Shown: piece by piece, positions 1-11,200 of the stretch
How positions within the stretch are numbered: the first letter of the stretch is position 1
Layout of the letters: every line of letters starts with the position of its first letter
DNA from: Schistocephalus solidus
Taxonomy: Eukaryota > Platyhelminthes > Cestoda > Diphyllobothriidea > Diphyllobothriidae
DNA: 64,000 nt
Assembly (NCBI GenBank): GCA_017591395.1
Contig: WEDG01008978.1
Location: 1-64,000, forward strand
Direction: 5' to 3'
The notes under the pieces: model-generated
Told to the model about the DNA's origin: nothing
Databases searched by the model: none
What the model saw: only the letters and a program-made list of their open reading frames with translations
Translations under genes and position numbers: made by a program

Positions 1-333
1 CGAAGTCTACGGCCGCTACAGTGGCAATACTGCGGTATTCTTTCTCGTCAAAAAGCGGTTCCTTTTTATTCACGGACATAAAGAAATCGGAATAGAGGTT
101 GGTCTTATCAGAGTTATCGGTTTACCTGTTTCCCTGATAGCCTTTAAGACAAGGAATTGAGTTCAAATTTCCTTTTGCCTTAGTAACATATACAAAGAAC
201 CTTTTCTAGTTTTTGTTATGTCTTTGACCATTTATGACTCAAAGGCTGATCCTTCCTCTCTGAGAAAATTTCTACACCGATTTCGCTGTTGCTCAAAAGC
301 AAAAAATGTTCGGGTTGTTGGTATCTGGAGTAT
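1..333. other. no recognisable feature
   Basis: I see no gene or clear repeat. An open frame at 218-430 (+) runs into the dispersed repeat that begins near 334 and has no recognisable protein similarity. Confidence 0.3.
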
Positions 334-562
334 GCGTAATTTGATTTTGAAAACAGCTAATGTAGACAATCACCTAGTTTCCAGTGGAAGATTATTCCAT
401 ATGAAAGCATATATGGAGGCAAAAAACTGAGAACGGTTAGTTATGGAGCTAAGGGGTGGTGAAATGATCATGGAGGAATAACGAGTGGCATAAGGTCGAT
501 CTACCGGAGCGAGAGCGTTAATTCGGGGGAGATTCGGGCTAGAGTAAACGCGAAACAGGAAG
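334..562 (+). repeat. dispersed repeat E, copy 1
   Basis: This segment matches 46450-46680 almost base for base over about 230 bases, in the same orientation. A more diverged version lies at about 13610-13850. Translated, copies share a peptide-like pattern (LI or LV, then a few residues, then GRLF or GKLF and YLE), suggesting decayed coding DNA. In the other two copies E follows repeat A on the same strand, so A and E are probably parts of one element. Confidence 0.6.
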
Positions 563-684
563 CAGAGATCAGCTTCGAGTCTTCCAACCCACAGAAGTTT
601 AATGTTGGCTGACTGGCATCTATCCGTATAAGAGATACTGGATCCAGGAAGAGAAAATAGTCTTCGAGTAAAAACCCTCTGAAA

Positions 685-880
685 TTATTTTATCTTCCTG
701 CGGTCAAAGGCGTGCATCAGCCCAAAGAGGGGACAACAGTATTCTAGGATAGGAAGAACAAACATGCGGTACAGGTTTAACTTTATTTCCGGAAGGAAGA
801 AATTATGTGATATAAAACCATATATCTGTGCAGCCTTTGCAGAAATTCGATTTGCATAAGGCGATAATGCGAGCTTACCA
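685..880 (-). pseudogene. CR1-like reverse transcriptase C-terminal fragment
   Basis: On the minus strand this encodes the region downstream of the RT palm, recognised by LNLYRMFVLPILEYC and a following basic stretch (DRRKIK). The equivalent place in the copies at 14627 and 17784 reads LYKMYVRPxLEYC. Only about 60 residues remain and no catalytic motif is present. Upstream on the same strand it abuts repeat A at about 880. It is a truncated, non-functional piece of a non-LTR retrotransposon. Confidence 0.65.
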
Positions 881-1690
881 AAACTCGCAACTTTTGGATT
901 TTGAAAAGGGTCCACCTGGTATTTGAGGCAACTCCCTTGATAGTATATTGGTCTCTAAAAATATTTCCATTCTCAGCTGCAGAGTCAATCTTTGCATTCA
1001 CTTTTTTCGTCCCCTCCTTTTAAACTAGCATCGCCTACTCTTGACAACCTTGATACTTTCTCCGATTTTGCAACCCCGACGATGGTCTCCAGTTTCAGTT
1101 GATGATCAAGGCGGGTTCTGATGGTTTTGCCTCTTTGAGTGGTGGACTATGCAGTCAGCAAGGTCACATCTCGATGATGATCTCGCGACCTCTTCTGTCC
1201 CCTCTTCGTTTCGACCTTGTTGTCCACGATGAGTTCCTCCTCTCTCACCTCCACTGGAGGTTAAAAACAATAGCTCTGACTGCTATATTAACTCTCACCC
1301 GACAAGGAGAGTTCCGAAGCCTCATACGTTGTCAGTAACATCACAATACTATCCCGTTGCATTAAGCCATTAATTTTTTTAGTGAAGCAGTTTATTTCTC
1401 CTTGTTTTTTTTTAAATTGGCGGTTCGCCGAACTCCGCCTCAAATTAAACCTTAGGAGTTTTTTACTGCTTCTTTTATATTTCACCATATATGCAAAAGA
1501 TTGTTGACTTTTGTTTTAAAAATTGCAAATCGTTCTGAATCGGATACGCCTACCATATTGTGCATTTCTGCTTTTAATTAGGCTGCTCACATAGTGCAGC
1601 AATTATCCACTTTGTATTTATTTATACCACGATACTAAGTTTGAAATAACGGGGCTCTCTGGGCTTTAAATGTACATTTTATTTAGCACG
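881..1690 (-). repeat. dispersed repeat A, copy 1
   Basis: This is the minus-strand copy of a repeat also seen at about 12790-13505 (+), 14230-14627 (+), 45605-46410 (+) and 49050-48160 (-). Landmarks are a GCCCAGAGAGCCCC block near one end, a TATAAATAAATACAAAG stretch, a GC hairpin (GGCGG to CCGCC) and CTGCTTCAC followed by an A-run. Read in the opposite orientation, the CAG-T-run-CTCCT ... AGGAG-T-run block resembles the 3' UTR of retrotransposon family C, so A may derive from the 3' end of a related element. Copies differ by scattered substitutions and small indels. Confidence 0.65.
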
Positions 1691-1718
1691 GTATGCGTCC
1701 ATCAGCATAGACGATAAA

Positions 1719-2165
1719 ATGAGGCTGAACTTTGATCACCAACTCCAGGAGGTAAATTTTCTAAAGGACTTGGGTATATGGATAACACCAACTCTCAAAC
1801 CATCGTCGCACTGTGTGAATATCACAAAAAAATCTATGTGTATCTTAGGCGCAATCAGGAGGTCCTTCGTTAATTTTGACCGAGAGCTTTTTGAGCGCGT
1901 GTTTGGAACATTTATCCGGCCGGTGTTGGAATATTGCGTTCAGGCGTGGCGCCCTTGGACGAAACATGACTACGCTCTGCTGGAGAAAGTTCAACGGAGG
2001 GCAAAGAAACTAGTCAGCGGATTGGAATGCCTACCCTATGAGGGCCGCCTAGAAAGACTTAAAATTTTTCCCCTCTCTTATAGGCAATACAGAGGGGATA
2101 TGATCTTAGTCTTCAAACTTGTCAGAGGATTGATTGTGCTCTTCAGATGGCCGACTTTTTTGAAT
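1719..2165 (+). pseudogene. CR1-like element B0, RT C-terminus (5' part of split copy)
   Basis: It encodes the post-palm part of a CR1-like ORF2: KDLGIWITPTLKPSSHC, then FIRPVLEYCVQAWRPW, then LSYRQYRGDM. The frame is lost near 2135. The coding sequence stops at about 2165 where element B1 begins and resumes at 5951 with the following piece of the same protein (RGHPYKLK...), so B0 is an older copy split by B1. It is truncated at its 5' side and lacks the catalytic palm. Confidence 0.75.
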
Positions 2166-2934
2166 ATATTTCATCCAAAAATGTAAGTCCCAGAATCCCA
2201 GCATCGGACAACAACACCACCAAATTGGATAACGGTAATATCAGGAGAACTTCAATAATGCCTCTTCCAAAGGCAGTTCCGTCTTCAGACTCACCTCCTG
2301 TCGGCTATCCCAGCAGTTCTAAAGAGCCCTTAGTTGGGAGCGAAAATACCAATGAGTGGCAAGATATCATTGGGAAACAACATAAAACGAGTATCAAGTT
2401 GAAAACAAACCTAATGAATCCCTCTGGTCATTCAAAGGAAAATATGATCGGCAGTGAATCAAAAGACGCCCTAGACCGAGAGAACTGCGTTGTTATCCAG
2501 GGCTTACCTGAATCAACTGCACACACCTCAAAGGAACGGATATCCGCTGATCTTGCTATGTTTCAGCACCTACTGAATGATATACTTCATTCAGGAGAGA
2601 CGATAACCGTTCGCGCTGCCTTCAGGCTCGGAAAAAGGATATCGAACAGTCCCAAAATGTGAAACCACGGCCTATCAAAATTGTCTTGGACAACAAGGAA
2701 GAGGCTAAACTACTTCTCTCGAGAAAAACAAACCTTCGGAACTCTCATAAACAGATTTTTCAGCCGGACTACTCTCCAGCAGAACGTCTGAAACGCCGCG
2801 AATTAGTGATAGAAATGAAGAGGAGACTTGCAGCTGGAGAGAGCAATCTGGTGATTTACAGGGAACGCGTGATACAGAGAAACGCAACATTGCTCTGGAA
2901 CCAGCCCATGCTCATGATGGCATCGGCAAATTAG
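2166..2934 (+). pseudogene. ORF1 protein of CR1-like element B1 (frameshifted)
   Basis: ORF1 of the element, probably an RNA-binding protein that packages the element's RNA. The recognisable core starts with ENCVVIQGLPES and includes AAFRLGKR, RPIKIVLDNKEEAKLLLSRK and FQPDYSPAERLKRRELV. This is the arrangement of the RRM-like ORF1 core in CR1-type elements, and the B2 ORF1 has the same motifs. The frame breaks at about 2655 in an A-run: the first segment ends in a stop at 2660-2662, while the downstream segment continues in another frame from 2659 to the stop at 2932-2934. ORF2 begins a few bases later. Confidence 0.75.
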
Positions 2935-2936
2935 CA

Positions 2937-5800
2937 TTGGCAAACTCTAGACAAACGGAATTTGGCTCTGCTGACTGCTGCACACTGAAATTTCTGTATA
3001 CCAACGCCCAAAGTCTGTTTTCGAAACTCGATGAACTGAGAATTCAGGTAGCCGTTCTGTCTCCCGATATTATAGCAATCACAGAAACATGGCTGTCACA
3101 GAACATCAGTGATTGCGAAGTAGCCTTATCCAGGTACCAGCTGTTTAGGAGAGACCGCACCCAACGCCAGGGTGGAGGGGTTGCGATGTATGTTAAAAGC
3201 AATTTCACAGTGTGTGAAATGACGGAGAAGATTAGCAATGGTATTGAGGCTATTTGGCTGAAAATAAAGACGCGGGGATCGCAGTTCCTTGAAGTCATGA
3301 CTCTCTACCGACCACCGGGGACAGACACTGACGCTGATACTTGTTTGTTGGAGAACATAAAGGAGATAAGCAGTCGACCTGATGTTGTTCTCATGGGTGA
3401 CTTCAATGCACCCAGCATTCGATGGAACGATCTGCAGGCACAGAGCTCAAAGTTTTCCTTCGATCATCGTCTGCTAAAAGACAACACTTGAAGCTCTTTT
3501 CACCCAACATGTATTTGTTCCAACGAGAGCGCGTGGAGGACAACAGGCTAGTTGTTTAGATCTCGTCTTCACTAAAGATCCTGACAGTATAGACGAGGTA
3601 CACTGCCTACCTCCACTTGGTCGAAGTGATCACGCATTACTTTCATGGGAGTATGGTTTATATTCTGTGCCATCTGCAATAAATGAAACCAGGCCCAATC
3701 TATGGCGAGGAGACTTTTGCAAGATGAGAGCTGAGGCATCACGAATAGACTGGGATGTTCTCTTCTCCGGGAATGTCACTGAGGACTGGAATTTATTTAA
3801 GGAGTATTTGTTGAATCTAATAAAATGCCATTGTCCGCCATCACAATTTAGGATATCTAACAGACCACAGTGGTTAACAAGGGATCTAAAAAGAGAGATT
3901 AACAGGAAAGGAAGGCTTTGGAAGAAATTTTGCCGATCATATGAAAATTTAGCCTTGCAAGCATACAAAACTCAGAGGAACAAGGTTAAAAGCTTGATCT
4001 TCCAAAGCCGACGGGATTACGAGAGGGATTTGCTCCAGAGAGCAGTTCACAATCCCAAATTACTCTACAGCTATGTAAGAAAAACCACACGTAACAGGAA
4101 CCCGATTCCTGTTATGAGAAACGATGATGGTTTCGAGATATCAGAAAATAAAAACAAAGCTGAACACTTTTCCCAGTTCTTTCGGTCGGTTTTCACTAGA
4201 GAAGCTGTTTTTATTCCATCAAGTTACGAGACTACAGGAGTGCCACTTATTCAGGATATGCTCTTTCAAGAAGCGGCGGTCTTTGAAGAACTAAAAAGTC
4301 TGAAGGCATGCAAATCTCCTGGCCCCGACGAGATTCCAGCAAAGCTACTCCTCGAACTTGCTCGAGAGCTGGCGAAACCGCTAACGTTGCTGTTTCAGAA
4401 ATCGTTCGATACGGGAATTCTTCCTACCGACTGGAAAACAGCCCACATCGCACCGCTTCACAAAAGTGGTAGTCGTGCATTTGCTACAAATTACAGGCCT
4501 GTCAGCCTGACCTCAATCTGTTGCAAGGTTATGGAGAAGGTTGTCAAAAAGGAATTGATGATTTATTTAGAAACCCGTAACCTCTTATCGACTGCACAAT
4601 ACGGCTTTCGTAGGGGAAGATCGTGTGTTACGAACTTACTTTTATACGATGCAAAAGCTGGACAAAAGCACTCGATGAAAAAGACACTGTGCACGTGGCC
4701 TACATTGATTTCCAGAAGGCCTTCGATAGTGTTCCCACACCAGCGTCTCCTTCACAAGTTGAGAATGTTCGGTATTGGCGGCAAACTTCTTACGTGGATC
4801 AAGAATTTTTCTCGTCGGTCGTTCCCAAGTGGTCTGTGTAGGCGGATCGCGATCAAAGCGCACAGTCATCGAGAGTGGAGTCCCACAAGGTTCAGTGCTC
4901 GGACCGATCCTATTTCTCTTGTTCATTAATGATTGTGTACAGGAATTGGACTGTAACTTTGTTATGTTTGCGGACGATATAAAAATCTGGAAAGTTATCC
5001 ACAATGCTGCTGATGCAGACAATTTCCAAGAAAATCTTCGTCGATTGGACGAGTGGTCCCACAAATGGCTCTTGTCCTTCAACTCAAACAAATGCACCCT
5101 GCTACGCCTGGGAAATCGAAATCAGGTCACTGATATGCGACCCTTCTATTTGAACGGTTTGCCACTCCGAGAAGCACACACACAGAAGGATCTTGGAGTT
5201 TGGATGAAAGACAACCTGAAGCCTTCTACGCAATGTTCCAAGGCAGCTAAATCCGCCAATTCAATACTGTACGCTATCAAGCGGGCATTTAAAGTTTTCG
5301 ATGAAGACTGCTTTTCTAAAGTCTTTGGTACGTTTGTAAGGCCACATCTTGAATATGCGATCCAAGCCTGGCGACCGTGGACCCAACAGGACTACAACAT
5401 GCTCGAAAGGGTGCAGCGGCGAGCCACAAAATTAGTAAGAGGTCAATCTGAACTGCCATATGAGATTCGTCTAAATAACCTAAAGCTCTGTCCTCTGAGT
5501 TATAGGCAGTTGCGCGGAGACTTGATACAAACCTTCCGTATCGTGCGTGGCATGGATTGCGCCCTCCTATGTGATGACTTTTTCCAACTTGCCACTACGA
5601 AAAATCTCCGAGGTCATCCATTCAAACTAAGTGTGCCCCAAGTAAGATTGGATGTGAGGAAGTATTTTTTCACCAACCGTGTCGTGGAACCGTGGAATAA
5701 CCTACCTGAGGCGATTGTTATGTCCCAGTCTGTGTATACATTCAAACATCGGCTTGACATACATATGTTACAGTACCACGAAGACTATGTGACTACTTAA
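2937..5800 (+). pseudogene. ORF2 endonuclease-reverse transcriptase of B1 (frameshifted)
   Basis: ORF2 nicks target DNA and reverse-transcribes the element's RNA. The N-terminal endonuclease (exonuclease-endonuclease-phosphatase fold) has TNAQSLFSKLDEL, IIAITETWLS, MGDFNAP and GRSDHALLSWE. The RT has SPGPDEIPAKLL, NYRPVSLTSI, QYGFRRGRSC, YIDFQKAFDSVP, SGVPQGSVLGPILF and the catalytic FADD box (MFADDIKIW). The C-terminal part has HLEYAIQAWRPW and LSYRQLRGDL. Frames shift at about 3480, 4650 and 4750, and the last segment (4775-5800) reads through the catalytic box to the natural stop. All key motifs are present but not in one frame, so the copy is dead though fairly young. The start codon is not certain. 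Confidence 0.85.
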
Positions 5801-5950
5801 CCTTAACAATATCAGTGTACCACGTAAACCTGCCTGCATTCACTTGACTGTTACTTCTTTAATTTGCTTCTTATTCTTGCTACTTTTATGTAACAAATAG
5901 GGATTTCAAAGGCGTAAGCCTATTTTCCTCAAATACACTGAACTGAACTG

Positions 5951-6270
5951 AAAAAATTGGCAAACATGACAAGTCTCCGAGGACACCCATACAAACTGAA
6001 AAGAAAACACGCCAAACTTGAAGTGCGGGCCAACTTCTTTTCCCAATGGGTGATTGAAGAATGGAACAAACTGCCAGCTTCGGTTGTTAAGGCTGAAAGC
6101 GTTGAAATGTTTAAAAGAAGACTTGATGCATTTTTACTTGATGGAAATATGTTGAGTCGACCGCAATGATCGATATGCATAAACGATTTGCTTGTTTTGC
6201 TAGCGTCTATCTGTAAAAAGGGTTTTCAGAGGCTCTGCCTATCTCCCTTTATATACTGAATTATACTGAA
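5951..6270 (+). pseudogene. CR1-like element B0, ORF2 C-terminal end and 3' UTR (3' part of split copy)
   Basis: Directly after the tail of B1 the B0 protein resumes: SLRGHPYKLK, NFFSQWVIEEWNKLP and FKRRLDAFLL, ending at the stop at 6167-6169. The B1 equivalents are NLRGHPFKLS, VVEPWNNLPE and FKHRLDIH. A degraded version of the family 3' hairpin follows, and the copy ends in two TATACTGAAT units near 6270. Confidence 0.75.
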
Positions 6271-6275
6271 TTATA

Positions 6276-6376
6276 ACAGGGTGGGAGCCAAAACGCAGCC
6301 CTGCTTCACTCCGTTTGTCACTGCGATTGCTTCGGATACCGTCCCGTTGTCAGTAACACTGAACGGTTGCCGCGCG
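6276..6376 (-). pseudogene. RT fragment from a second retrotransposon clade
   Basis: The minus strand encodes about 33 residues including TVSEAIAVTNGVKQGCVLAP. This is the variant of RT block 4 (GVKQGCVLAPTLF) found in RTE-like and related elements, not the GVPQGSVLGP form of the CR1-like copies around it. The fragment abuts the tail of B0 and no further RT sequence is recognisable on either side. Confidence 0.6.
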
Positions 6377-6850
6377 GTTTGAATTTTAAGCAGCAAGAAG
6401 ACCGATTTAAATTGAGTCTTTGCACTGAAACAACCAGTCCACAGACATTAATTGGTTCAAATTATAGAATCAATTAGTTGAATCTTCCGTCCAGTTGCCT
6501 TCGATACCCTCACAGTTTGACCAGGAGAATTCTCCAAATCAAGCACTGTCGGAAATCTTGGCCTACACAACTTACCAGTCCAATCCATTCTCTAACGGCC
6601 CTCCTAGGGTTCCTTAGGACTTTAGTTAGACTTGGACAGTTCTCCAAATAGAGCAACCTGCCGGAAATCTTGGCTTGGCCTACACAACATACCAGTTCAA
6701 TCCAGGCTCTAACTGCTCGTCAGGCTTTCTGAGGAGTATCGCCAAAACAGGCTGAGTCGTTCGTTTTCCATATTCTGTCTAAATGATTGGGAAATTTATA
6801 TCGAGTAACTCGTTATAACAAATACTTTTAACAACTTCCCCTAGCAGATG
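6377..6850. repeat. gap with an imperfect tandem pair of about 110 bp
   Basis: No gene. Two imperfect direct copies lie at about 6525-6615 and 6640-6740, both holding TTCTCCAAAT, CGGAAATCTTGGC, GGCCTACACAAC and a final CTCTAAC. The second has a small insertion. Nothing else is recognisable up to the tail of B2. Confidence 0.5.
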
Positions 6851-7028
6851 TATTCAATTCAATTCAATTCAATTTATTGAGGGAAATAGGCATGGGCCTT
6901 TGAGTACCCTATTTGTAACGTAAAATTAAGTGCGGTATACAGAGAAACCGTGTGGGTTTCAAAGGTACAAAAGGCGGTCATAAAATATGACAAGTGGTGC
7001 ACGACTCTCGAGGGTTAAGATAAATTCC

Positions 7029-9930
7029 TCATCGCTCAGGCTCGTTGCGGAACATAAAACTGTCAAGGTTCCTTTTAAAGCTTTCCAGCGATGGTGACAT
7101 CACAACGTCTTCAGGGAGGGCATTCCATGGTTTAACCACTCTGACAGAGAAGGAGAACTTGCGCACATCCAGTCTCGCCTGCTGGACACGCAGTTTCAAT
7201 GGGTGACCTCGGAGATGGGTGGTGGTGGCAAATTCAAAGAAGTCCGATAATTCCAGGCAACAATCCAATCCCTTAACAATGCGGAATGTCTGCAGGAGAT
7301 CACCACGCATTTGCCTATAACTCAAAGGGAACAGATTTAGATTCATTAGGCGGGTTGGATATGGCAAGGAGCTTTGACTTCTAACCATTTTGGTGGCTTT
7401 TCTCTGTACTCTTTCGAGGCAGTTCTGATCTTGAACTGTCCAGGGTTTCCAGGCGTGCATAGCATATTCCAAATGTGGCCTAATGAATGTTCCAAAGGTC
7501 TTAGCAAAAAGATCTTCATCGAAATCCAAAAAGGCTCGTCTGATGGCATGCAACACCGAAATTGCCGTCTTCGCCACTTTCGAGCAGTGAGACGATGGTT
7601 TTAAGGTGGTGGTCATCAGCACACCAAGGTCCTTTTGGGTTTCCACGTCTTTTAAGGCTTCACCGTTGAGAAAGTAACTTCTACTTTCAGCAGATCCAGA
7701 TGGGTTGCCTTAGCGAAGTATTGTACACTTATCGACGTTGAACCGCAAAAGCCAATGATTCGACCACTCCTCCAACCGAGTTAGGTTGATCTGCAGTTTA
7801 TCTTCGTCAGCAGGGCTCTGGATTACATTCCAGATTTTAATGTCGTCGGCAAACATTGCTGCTTCACAGTCGAGATTCCTGACACAATCGTTCACGTATA
7901 TTAAAAACAGTATTGGCCCTAGTACTGAACCCTGAGGAACCCCACTCTCGACCGCAGCAGAACTTGACCTCTCTTGGCCGATGCACACAACCTGGCGCCG
8001 ACCCACGAGGAAGTTTTCGATCCACTTGAGGAGGTAACCTCTGATTCCAATTCTTTCTAGCTTGTACAGCAGTCTCTCGTGCGGCACAGTATCGAAGGCC
8101 TTTTGAAAGTCAATGAAGGCAATGTGAACCGCGTGTCTATCTTCAAGTGCTTGGGTCCACCTCTGGAGCGAATACAGCAAATTCGTTGTGCATGATCTTC
8201 CTTTTCTGAACCCGTGTTGACAGCTTGATAACAAATTATGAGTCTCTAGGAATTTCACCAATTCGCTCTTGATGATCCTTTCCATAATCTTGCCAAGAAT
8301 GCATGTCAAGCTTATGGGCCTGTAGTTTGTCACTGACGCCCGGCTACCGCTTTTGTACAAGGGAGTTATAGGTGCCAGCTTCCAATCGAAAGGAAGTGTT
8401 CCGGAGTCAAATGACTTTTGAAAGAGCACTGACAAAGGTGCGGAAAGTTCATTGGCCAGTTTTTTCAGAAGCTTGGGTGGAAGCTCGTCTGGTCCTGGGG
8501 ATTTCGACTCTTTTAGTTCTTTTAATTCCTTTTGGATCAGAAATTCTGAGAATAGTATGTGGCTAATGCTTGCAGTCGGCGGGTTATCCACTGAGGGACG
8601 AAGGAACCTTGCCTCGTTTGTGAAGACTGAGCGGTAGAACTGTGAAAAGTACTCGGCTTTTTTCTGTTTTCAGAAATTTCGACGCCCACGGCAGTCTTAA
8701 TCAGCGGTATTTGATGTTTATTCCTTGTACATCTACGGAGGTAACTGTATACTAACTTTGGATTCTGCGTTGCCTTTTGCAGCAAAGTCTTCTCAAATTC
8801 TCTTCGCGTTTTAAGAATAAGGCTTCTCATTTTGTTTCTCTGCGCTTTATACTTATTAAAATAGGCGACTTGATTAGACTCGCAATATTTTCTCCACAAC
8901 TTGTGCTTCCTGTTTATTTCCCTTTTTAAGTTGCTGTCTAGCCACCCAGGACGCTTGCTGTGATGGACACTCGTTAGCGAGCAGTGGTTGTCAATAAGTT
9001 GCAGAAGAACATTTCGGAAGGACTCCCAATCTTCGTTCACGGTGCTCGACAACATTGAGGTCCAGTTGATGTCTGTTAAATCTGCTCGCATCTGATGAAA
9101 GTTTCCTCGCCAAACGTTACGCCGTTTTTCCTCTATAGCAGGCGCAACGGAGAATAAGGAGTAGTCCCACATAAGCACCACATGATCACTACGACCGAGC
9201 GGAGGCATTGAAATAATCTCGTCAATGCTGCCTGATGTTTTCGTGAAAACCAGGTCAAGACAGTTAGCCCTTTGTCCTTCACGTGTTCTGGTGGGGAAAG
9301 GGACATGCTGTGTGAGGAGTGCATTCAAGGTCTTTTGCAGAAAAACATAATCAAAAGTCGATTTCGGGCATGATGATTGAACAGTGCTCCATTTAATTCC
9401 TGGTGCGTTGAAGTCACCCATAATCATTACATTAGGTCTACTGGAGAAATTTTCTAATTGTTCCAACAAGTGGGTGTCCGCGACTCGGTCTATCCTAGGT
9501 GGCCGATAGACAATGAGGACAACTAGACATGGAGAGCCAAGAGCCTTGATGTTCAACCATATGGCTTCAGTGCTGCACGCAAACTTGCTCGTCTTGTCAG
9601 ACACTATTAGCACGTCTTTCACATACACAATTATTCCACCACCCTGTCGGTTTTCTCTGTCCCTCCGATATATTTGGTACCCAGACAATGTTATTTCGCT
9701 ATCTCAGAATTCTGCCCGACAGCCAGGTTTCGGTTACTGCTATCACATCCGGAGATACTTCGGCAAGGCAAATTTTTTAACTCATCAAGTTTTTGATAAA
9801 AGGCTTTGCGCATTTGTATACAAGCACTTCAATTTTGCGCCAACCAAATTTCCTGTTGCGTTTGTCAATTTTATGGGCCCAACTGCGTCTCCTCTAACGT
9901 CAAGGTCGTATGTCTTTTCCGTTTCTTGAT
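7029..9930 (-). pseudogene. ORF2 endonuclease-reverse transcriptase of B2 (frameshifted)
   Basis: The endonuclease region is at about 9900-9130, with TNAQSLLSK, YQIYRRDRENRQGGG, VMIMGDFNAPGIKW and LGRSDHVVLMW. The RT region at 8591-7710 has SPGPDELPPKLL, NYRPISLTCI, QHGFRKGRSC, FIDFQKAFDTVPHERLL, SGVPQGSVLGPILF and catalytic AMFADDIKIW. The C-terminal part (7646-7029) has GTFIRPHLEYAMHAWKPW and RGHPLKLRV. The coding sequence is split into three frames, with breaks near 8600 and 7680 and another near 9700. It is better preserved than B1 across the RT palm but not a single open frame. Confidence 0.85.
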
Positions 9931-9972
9931 GATTTTCGGTAACTCTGGTTTCTTTAGTGAGAACGCTGGGCG

Positions 9973-11195
9973 TTACGGAATCAGTTCTGACATCTCTTTG
10001 GGCAATTGGTTCCCTGATGGTTTTGGCGTTAGTGAGGTGGCTGCCGTTGTCCTCAGAACAATCGGTTGGTTCAATGGAAAATTCGTATTCTTTTGAACTA
10101 CCTTCCCCTTGAAAATAGCCAGATTGTGTTCGCCAGCCTTCAGTCTTGATTGTAGTTCCAAGACAAGTTCCCGGCGTTTCAGCCTTTCCGCAGGGGAGTA
10201 GTCCGGTTGAAAAAAAACCTCTTTATGCGAGTGACGTAGGTTAGTTTTTTGGATAGGATCGCCTTGATTTGGTCTTTGCTCTCTAGCATTATTTTCAGAG
10301 GTCGCGGTCGCGGCGTTCCTAGGCTGTCTTCAGACTTTTTGCCGATCCGGAATGCTTTAATAACTTTTACTTCCACGCCCGGTGGGAGCAACTGGTTTAG
10401 GAGGCCATTAAACGAAGCAAGGTCTTCGGTGACACGGTCTTCTGGTCGGACTGCAGTTGACTCGTGCAAACCCTGAATAACTAAACACTATTACCGATCC
10501 TGGTACTTGGAATTTTCGCTTCCTCCTAAGTTCTCCTTAGGGGCACGAGAACGGTTTACAGAGCTCTCTTTGGGATTAAGTCTACCTCTGACCGTAATCT
10601 CATCTGAAGGCTTCAATGAATCCATCAGAGTTGATTGTGACTTTGTCCTCCTGTTGTGGTGTTTTCTCATTGCAGCTTGCCACGCGTTTGTTTCTTCGGA
10701 TTCAACTACAGGCTCTTTATAACACCCAAGATAGCAGGATGAGATTTGTGGTTTGCCCTGGTCGTCGTCCGTAGGATTCAGAGACTGTGCTCCTGTTATC
10801 CGGTCGTTATGGGTAATCGCGTCTGAACATTGTGAACTGTAACCAGTTTGTAGTTTTTGATACTTTTGGTGCTTTAGTCACTGCCTTTTTAACTGGAATA
10901 TTGCTAAGCGTATTTCGTCGAGTAATGTTATCTTGCAAGAGCTTCCTTAAGTCTGCAAGCTCATTTTCCAGTTTTGAACTCTTAGTAAAATATAAGAACA
11001 TCCAACGCAAGATTCGTCCTCGTAGCCAACGGATTTGGCTGCCATTACGCTTTTTGCGCGCTTTGCTGGTTTTTGGTTACAAGTATAAACTGATGGAGTG
11101 CCAGTCGTGGATGTCGAAGCCAGCTCAACAGGCTTTCCTTTAAAGGAAGTTCCGTGACTGGTTCTGTTGATGGCAAACAATTGTTTTGAGTCCAT
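9973..11195 (-). pseudogene. ORF1 protein of B2 (frameshifted)
   Basis: Segments on the minus strand read, in order, a basic Ser/Thr-rich N-terminus with ESCVGC (11195-10947), a heptad-like stretch LENELADLRKLLQDN (11010-10807), the RRM-like core with VIKAFRIGKK and RPLKIMLESK (10469-10179), and a C-terminal ELQSRLKAGEHNLAIFKGKVVQKN (10161-9973). The last two correspond to segments of B1 ORF1. The role is inferred from CR1 elements: a self-associating nucleic-acid-binding protein. The frame is broken several times. Confidence 0.65.
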
Positions 11196-11200
11196 AAATG

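Larger units (their letters stand above)
2166..5950 (+). mobile_element. CR1-like non-LTR retrotransposon B1, nested in B0
   Basis: A nearly full-length non-LTR element with ORF1 (RNA-binding-like), ORF2 (apurinic-type endonuclease plus reverse transcriptase), a 3' UTR with a small hairpin (AAATAGG at 5895-5901 pairing with CCTATTT at 5919-5925) and a short tail of repeated TGAAC ending at about 5950. It interrupts B0 in the same orientation. The same 3' hairpin with a different 5-mer tail is present in B2. Several frameshifts make this copy inactive. The exact 5' boundary is uncertain by some tens of bases, and I found no clear target-site duplication. Confidence 0.85.
6851..11200 (-). mobile_element. 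CR1-like non-LTR retrotransposon B2, near full length
   Basis: An inverted copy of the B family. Its 3' end is at the low-coordinate side, with an AATTC-type tail at about 6853-6872 and a 3' hairpin formed by AAATAGG and CCTATTT (6884-6890 and 6908-6914). ORF2 occupies about 9930-7029 and ORF1 about 11195-9973. The 5' end is not sharply defined; recognisable ORF1 sequence starts near 11195. Frameshifts are present in both ORFs. B1 and B2 are clearly the same family but diverged and have different tail 5-mers. Confidence 0.85.

Noticed and set aside
881..1690. Repeat A as an LTR of an LTR retrotransposon
   Set aside because: It starts TG and has a TATA-like stretch, but copies are never found as a flanking pair around gag-pol sequence, have no clear TG...CA ends, and resemble a LINE 3' UTR in reverse.
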